DNA of 64,000 nt from Multifurca ochricompacta (taxonomy: Eukaryota > Basidiomycota > Agaricomycetes > Russulales > Russulaceae). Shown here piece by piece: positions 58,121 to 64,000 of the stretch. Each line of letters opens with the position of its first letter. The first letter of the stretch is position 1. The notes under the pieces were generated by a model that had not been told where the DNA came from, made no database searches, and saw only the letters and a program-made list of their open reading frames with translations. The stretch is from positions 806,001-870,000 of the forward strand of contig WTXG01000005.1 in the NCBI GenBank assembly GCA_022496185.1. Reading direction: 5' to 3'. The position numbers and the translations under genes were made by a program.

Positions 58121-61100
58121 TCAATCGGCTTTGAACCACAACATAGGCGAAAGTGTCAACTCACGTAATAGAATAGGGATCCAGAATAGCAAAAGCATGC
58201 GATCCTCTGCAACACGAAAAACATTAATGTTGATTCTGACGATCCAATTACTACCTCTATACAAACCTTTGTTTTGAATCTGTCTCGCCTGCTTCTTTCT
58301 TGGGAGATATTCATATGCATTGACTTCCCGGTCGTCTGGAACAGGGCCAGTGTCATATCCCACCTGGCGCGTGACAGGCCGCTCCGGCAGAGACATTGAC
58401 GAACCCGCCACTGGTTGCTCACTCTCGTCCTCTGCGCGGGGTGTGTACACCGGGGGTAATTCGCCGTCGTGCATCTCCATCGCTGCCTGAGGTCCCTGGG
58501 CAAGCCAGTACTTTTCCAATAGGGCAAGCCACTCCTGCGGCGTTAACAATGAACGCATTTTGCCCTTCGGTGGTACGGGCCCACCCGTGTCGGTGTCAGT
58601 ATCTGAGCCCCGGGACGTGCGGAGAGACGCTGGCCAAGGTACGTAAACAGGGAAAACTGTCGGGATCTGGGGAAGTGCACCCCACGGAACGCCAGGCATG
58701 CCTGGAAGTTGCAAGAGTTGTGGGAGAGCGAGATGCGGCATATTTGGAATGATCCCGTCCTTGGGCTGGACCCGCGCCAAAGTACGTTGAATTGTGCGCA
58801 TGAACGTTGCCGCCCGCTTCTCGTCAACGCCATTGTCCTCATTTTCCTTTCCTAGCTTCTCCGGTATGTGGTGGCTATCGTCTTCGGATGAGGATAGAGG
58901 TGCTACCTCGATCCCACGCCGAAAGACACGCGAAGGGTGACGCGAAAGGACCGGGTTGTGAACCATCTCATCCTCGGAATCTTCGCCATCACCCCAACGG
59001 GACTCCCCATCCGCCACGGAATCTTCCACCTGCAGATCGGAAAAGTTAAAAGCGGCAAGCTCTTGGGCAGTCTTGCCTTCGACGTTGACAATTTCCACAT
59101 CGGCTCCAGCGTCAAGCAGGATAGCAGCACAACCCTGAGCTCCAACCAAGCTAGCAAAGTGTAGCGCTGTATACCCATTGTGGTCTCGTGCGTCCTTATC
59201 GGCTTGATGCTCTATCAAGAAGCTCACGAGTGTCGGGTAATTAAGGAACGCAGCGAAGTGCAGTAATGTCTGCCCGCCACCGGTCTTGAGATCCATAGCC
59301 TTGGCGAGCGAGACTCTTGATGGCGTGTCCATTCGTATGTCGAGTAGAGACAAAAGATCTACGACCATCTTCTCTAGTCCGCTCCAAGGACCCATGTGAT
59401 GCAGCGCCGAGCGGAGACCCAATGAGATGGAGTCCGTAGCAAGTTGCATAGCGTTGGGGACACTGGACCCGCTTTGTGTATCCTCATTCGGTGGCCCAAC
59501 GATACGCATGGCGACGCTTTTTGCGTCTTCCAATTTACCCGTCATCTTGAGGCCCACGACTTGAAGTGCTAATTCCATCCTGTTGTTTTTCAGTGATATA
59601 AGCAAAGAGGGAAATGGCCAGGGTTATAGAAAAAAGAGACTGAGACTGACAACGCTCGATCTGACTCGTCCGTGTATGTAAACAAGCACGGTGGGGTGCC
59701 ATCCTCTTCCTTTTGAAATCCACCCAACCATACTGCGACGACACCGGATGTTGCGCGGGGCGGCAGGATGCAAACAAGCGTATTGTCGCTCCAGCGTTGC
59801 GTAGAACTTGCCATAACATCTCCAAAGATACAGTTGAGTTGGAATGAAGGGTGAAAATTTGACCCAAGTACGGTGACCTCAATGCCCCCAATAATCGGAC
59901 CCGAAGATGGGATGAGCCGATGGATGCGGGGCTGTGAAATCGGTGTCATGGGTGGAGGTTCGGGGAAGAACATGAAAGGAAGCGGTGCTGACGCAAGGGG
60001 ATCCTGTAAGAGTTGGTATTGGGGTACAGAAATAGCTACGGGGGATGGAGGGGCAGTAGGTAGGAAGGTAGCGGGGGAGACCCCACGCTCTGCGACCGCT
60101 AGCGGCGTCATATCGAGCAGCGGTTGAGCTGATAGGAGGACCTCAGACGTGTCAAGGATGGCGGGCTCAGGGCCGCCAGGAGAGGCGACCGAAGGTCTCG
60201 GAGAAGGTAGAGGTACTTCCGCCCCAGGAACGATAAACCTGGGGGATATACGAGGTGAGGGGGGAGCCGTGCTACTGAACTGACTGGGAGACCCCGAGCT
60301 CGCAGGCTGAGGTGTCGTTGCCCGAGTTGGAAGAGCGGAGGTGAAGGCAGACGGTGAGTCCAGGCTACCTGAACTGCTTCTTCGGGAAAATCCTTTTGAG
60401 TCACCGTAAGAAGTGCCGTTCATCTTGAGCCTTTTTTTGCCTTGATCCGATGTTATCTCAGGGGTGTGTGAGTGTTTACGCTTTGAAGAAGTTGCCTTCT
60501 CTGGGGCGGCATCGCCAGATAATTGCAACCAATCAGCTTCTGCGGGGGGAGGTTGCTTGGTGTTTGCTCCAGTGCTTTTATGATCGTCTGTAATCATGAT
60601 TGGATGAGTTGTCCCTGTTCCAACGATTCTTCCGGTGTGGTCGGACATGGTAAAGTGAACATGGAAACCAACGCGCTCGCGGTGATGACGACAGTAACAG
60701 GTGATGCGTAATGGAAACACAACAGTTCCAGAGGAGAAGCTAAGCACTTCGGGACAATTGAATTGAACAATATTGAAAGGTTCAGTCGTACCGTTAGCTG
60801 CAGCGTTTGCGGCCTCCGGTGAGTCAGAATCATACCGCTGGGGACGTACGCGTTGGGCCAGTTTTCGAGCGACACGCTTGGCCTTTGTAAGATGCAAAAT
60901 TTGAACGGGGAAAGGTTTAAGAAGGGATAACGAAAGGGCTTACTTCCCGACCCTGACAACTGGAACAACAGACAACACGAGAATGGGGTGGGGATGCACA
61001 TGTGATCTCCACAGTAAGCTGTAGAGTGTCCTCGATCAACGGGTCTATGACAATGATTTAGTGTATGCTAGTGGGTGGGAGAAAGCGAACACACCGATTT

Positions 61101-61968
61101 TACCCTCCTTCCTCGTTCTCTTCTTTGTTGCTGTGCCTTTAGGCAATCTGAGCCACTTCCATGAACCGACACGGTCATATTGGGAGGGTTGCTCGCCTGC
61201 CGTCGCGCTTGCATATGCGAGGTCGACGGTGACGCGCACCTGCGTTTCGACGCGGGACTTTGTGCCACCCTCCGGTATGCTGGGAACCATGATGGCGAGA
61301 CTGCCGAGCAATGATTGAGTGGCCTTATTAAGGAGGGGGGAGGGGAAGTAGAAAAATATTTCAGAGAAAACACACTTTGAGCAAGACTCCTTTGGAGGAT
61401 ATACGACTGTTTGAGAAGCTGAAGGATTCTTTTTTCGTGGTTGTGAAGCCGGAGGGGGTACTGGTTTGGTTGGGGATATGGGTACCTGTGGAGGGACCAT
61501 GGTGACTGCAGGTGAGAGATCACAATCCATGAAAGGGTGTGATGGTGAGGTAGAAGGGGTATTCGATATGGGGGTACGAATAACTTTGGATGGGACGGTA
61601 GGAACGGCCGTGGTGGATAGACCTGGAGATGAGGAACTAGAACGTGGCGATTGAAACCACGTGTGTGTAGGAGCTTTAAATGAAGAAACATACTCGTCAT
61701 AGGCAGAGTCTTGTATGAGGTCGTCCAGTGAGAGAATGTTTGCGCCATCTTCCTTCGCTGGGTTGAAAAAACGGGGTGGATTCTCGTCCCAATAGACTGC
61801 AGACGGAGAAGTTGGCTCGGCTGAGAGTGTTTTGTACCACGTGGAAAGATCAATAGTAGTGCGAAAGGGAGTAAGTTGAATATTATCAGAGGAATCCGGG
61901 GTTGAAGGGGTCGTAGGGGAAGGAGAGCGAGATGCTGTCGCCGTCTGTGAAGACGAAGACGAAGACAT
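58121..61968 (-). CDS. MGA2: MGA2/SPT23-type ER-anchored transcription factor (IPT, ankyrin, TM)
   Basis: Homologue of yeast Mga2/Spt23, membrane-bound factors that sense membrane lipid order and activate fatty-acid desaturase genes after proteasomal release. Domains in order: Ser/Pro-rich N-terminus (MSSSSSSQTATASRSPSPTT, ATG 61968) and a family-specific block (IPEGGTKSRVETQVRVTVDL, VGSWKWLRLPKGTATKKRTR). Next come DPLIEDTLQLTVEITCASPP, AKRVARKLAQRVRP, and the IPT/TIG domain (GPIIGGIEVTVLGSNFHPSF...). Ankyrin repeats follow (GGQTLLHFAAFLNYPTLVSF, LIEHQADKDARDHNGYTALH, FASLVGAQGCAAILLDAGAD), then an acidic stretch and a C-terminal hydrophobic helix (MLLLFWIPILL). About eight exons join in frame. 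The stop at 58121 directly follows a GTGAGT, so the true C-terminus may lie in a further exon. All this fits a tail-anchored ER precursor. Confidence 0.9.
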
Positions 61969-63227
61969 GGTTGTTGACGTGAGGAAAGAGAGAAGGGACC
62001 CGATTTGAAAGAAGGGGAGGGAGGAAGGGAAGGGAAGGGAAGGGAAGTGGAAGGGAAGAAAGAGAATGTGTGTATGTATGTATGTGTGTGTGTGAGAGTG
62101 AATAAGTGATCTATCTATCACCGTAACCCCCGCGGCCTGGCACTCGTGGGCGGGCATCTTATTAGTTTTATTCTCTCTCAATTTACTTCCCTTTTTTTTT
62201 TCTAAAAAATTAAAAATTTCCCATTCGGCTCCACAATTCTCTCCGAGAGGAGGAGAAAGAGAGAGAGAGGGAGAGAGAGAATGGCTAGGCTGCTGGTTAC
62301 TTAATTCATTTGTATTGCTTCCGTCTCGCTTCCGGCATTTTTCTCTTATCTATCTATTATACTACATACTACATACATGTCATCCCCAGCCAGTTTGTCT
62401 TGTCATTGCCAGTTCTTGCTTGAATGAAATAATCAATCTGAATTGCATATCGTTCCAGACAGGCCACATCGCAATGTACCGACCGCGCGCCAAACGAACC
62501 CGTCAACGGTGGTGTATCTCCTTTTGACTTACTTACATTCCCCATCAAAGCAAAGGGAGATCACGCCCGTGCCCGATTCATATCCTCTGTAAGATAGCGG
62601 GGGATGAGATAGCTTAGCCATACAGTAGCCATACGACCTCAGGGTTGCCTCATCGTCGAATGATATAACATCACCATATCACTACAACAACAACAACAAA
62701 AATAGGTACAATTAAGGGCTACAGTGTGTATGTGGTGCGGTGGTGTTGAGTATTGAGCATCTGCAACCAAAAGGCTTCTGCGCCCATCAGATATAGCGAT
62801 CTCGCAGTCCACTGTGGGTCATCAACCACATCGTGAACGGGTGGATCGTCCCTGTATATCTCTTCTCGTACCCATCACTAGAGCGGCTTTTGTTTTGGTC
62901 CTATGATCTACCTTATGGAGTCCGCCCACACAATGAGCAGAAAATATTCGCGCGCAGGGCATCATGTGGAGAAGTAGCTGATCCGTTCAAAGAAAAGTAA
63001 AGCACCTTTCACACTAAAGGGGATGGCGGACATGGCCCGCCATGTCGCCCGTGTGAACCAAGTTGTAGGAACGAAACGAAGGCAACGCACCAACGCCAAA
63101 CCCACAACACGCTTACACGGCGCGTCACCCGCCTCGTGACTTTATTGGTTTAACGCGTCCCGTCCACTCGCTCGCAATCTGCAATCCAACAAGTTTCCTC
63201 ACTTCTTTACCCATTCGGCAAACTAAA
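61969..63227. promoter_or_regulatory. Bidirectional upstream region MGA2/NUP50
   Basis: About 1.26 kb between divergent genes. The MGA2-proximal part is packed with simple repeats: GGGAAG tract 62011-62060, TATG/TG tract 62068-62094, A/T runs near 62190-62215 and a GA tract 62255-62280. (CAA)n lies at 62683-62700. ACGCGT occurs near 63153, 75 bases before the NUP50 ATG. No coding frame is supported. Confidence 0.5.
62011..62094 (+). repeat. GGGAAG and TATG/TG simple repeats
   Basis: An imperfect (GGGAAG)n purine tract followed directly by GTATGTATGTATGTGTGTG-type sequence, starting 43 bases upstream of the MGA2 start codon. On the MGA2 strand this is a pyrimidine (CTTCCC)n tract, a common fungal core-promoter feature. 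Confidence 0.75.
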
Positions 63228-64000
63228 ATGAAGCGTGGCGCAGAAAAACAATTATCAAAAGACGAAGACCCAGATGATGAAGTTGAAGTCTGTCTATTTC
63301 CTCCCAAGTCCTTTAAATACTTGTGTCTTACTTTACTTTTCTTTATATGATGTTGAATAGCAAGTCCAAAGTGGCTTTCAAATAGCCAGGGAGTCTGAGT
63401 TGGCAAAACGAGAGTGCGTCCCTACCATTGGTTTTCCGATTTTCATTCTACTACCTCAATTAACCTCCTCTCTCTTCTAGAATAAAAGGTCTTCCAAAAC
63501 GAAGGAGCCCTGCCATTCTAACTGGACCTCCCACGACCAGCGCCGCTGTATGTCCTAGTCCTCCCCGCTCAGCTTACATACCGCTTATTCCAACGTGCTC
63601 TCACCAGCCAGCCGGGGCAGTGAAATTTGGCTCCTTTGCGGGATTTGGAGCAGCTGGCGGTGTCCTATCTCCTTTCACGTTCGCTTCTTCTGCTCAAGCT
63701 GGTCCATCTCAAAAGCCAGCAGATGTCTCACCGTTTTCTGCTACTCATCCTCAGCGCCGGCCATCTCAGAATCCGCGTCGAATGCGACCAAAAAGTTTGC
63801 CTCTTTTCTTGGCCCTTCTTCCACAGCAGGCGCAAAGCCAGTGGTGTCATCCGAGACAACGAGATCAGATGCGTCTGGTGACACCGACGAGGCTGCGCTA
63901 AAGTACTACACTTCACTTCGCGGACTCAATGCCTCCTTCCTCTCCGTTGTCTCGAAAGTCATCGAGTCTGATCCTTTCATCGACATCGCCGATATCTTAG
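63228..64000 (+). CDS. NUP50: NUP50/Nup2-type nucleoporin, 5' part
   Basis: Start of a nuclear-pore basket protein that helps release cargo from importin alpha. Exon 1 reads MKRGAEKQLSKDEDPDDEVE, like the importin-binding N-terminus of NUP50. Exons 2-4 give QVQSGFQIARESELAKREIK, GLPKRRSPAILTGPPTTSAA and PAGAVKFGSFAGFGAAGG (a lone FG-like patch). The last visible part is FASFLGPSSTAGAK, then YYTSLRGLNASFLSVVSKVI and ESDPFIDIADI, a family hallmark. The gene runs off the window end, so the Ran-binding domain cannot be seen. Between SATHPQ and SESASNATKKF (63755-63763) the frame shifts by one base. An intron from GTCCATCTC (about 63694) to CATCTCAG (63769) would also resolve it, so I do not call an error. 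Confidence 0.85.

Noticed and set aside
63694..63769. Single-base deletion in NUP50
   Set aside because: An intron with a weak donor can explain the same frame change, so the case is not counted among the sequence errors.

Overview
This window looks like nuclear DNA from a mushroom-forming basidiomycete (Agaricomycetes). Nearly every gene is broken by short introns of about 45-70 bases with GT...AG ends. Gene density is high, with one gene per 2.5-3 kb. The contents include a copper radical oxidase, a Dicty_CAR-type receptor, a fungal ATP sulfurylase with a dead APS-kinase domain and a MGA2/SPT23-type factor. I see no transposon, CRISPR array, rRNA or convincing tRNA. I cannot name the species.

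Layout, left to right. 1-2105 has no supportable gene. 2106-4570 (-) is a copper radical oxidase, divergent from a 7-TM receptor at 4878-6389 (+). A 3-kb gene-poor stretch follows, then an Hsp20-domain protein (9346-11410 +), an F-box protein (12814-14579 -), the splicing factor SR140 (15675-18425 +) and the multi-KH protein Scp160/vigilin (18591-22906 -). Scp160 shares a promoter region with ERO1 (23536-25698 +). Then come a single-pass membrane protein (25941-27844 +), an OPT oligopeptide transporter (28042-31547 -) divergent from ATP sulfurylase MET3 (31968-34118 +), SNAPc subunit 3 (34441-35896 -) divergent from a polyQ-containing orphan protein (36105-38639 +), a 2-methylcitrate dehydratase family protein (38931-40976 -), RNase H2 subunit B (41171-42596 -), a membrane/coiled-coil orphan (43093-44284 -), SLU7 (44583-46398 -), CHD1 (47590-52961 -), TFIIH subunit TFB4 (53833-55231 +), an asparaginase/taspase-family Ntn hydrolase (56131-57732 -), MGA2/SPT23 (58121-61968 -), and the 5' part of NUP50/Nup2 (63228 to the end, +).

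Most genes are housekeeping functions of the nucleus (transcription, splicing, chromatin, pore) or of the ER (oxidative folding, RNA binding, membrane-lipid sensing). They look like ordinary neighbours rather than a dedicated pathway cluster. Two pairings may be functional: OPT/MET3 (possible sulfur link), and the ERO1 upstream region, which carries a cluster of TGACGT-type sites resembling unfolded-protein-response elements.

The most striking property of the window is technical. At least ten conserved exons in eight different genes need a single extra base to stay in frame, almost always at a short G/C (once A) run. This is best explained by consensus errors, and it will break automatic gene models. 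I found no convincing undescribed multi-gene system. The best candidates for new biology are the orphan proteins at 25941, 36105 and 43093, a PIP-box-like tail on the RNase H2B subunit, and the ERO1 promoter sites.
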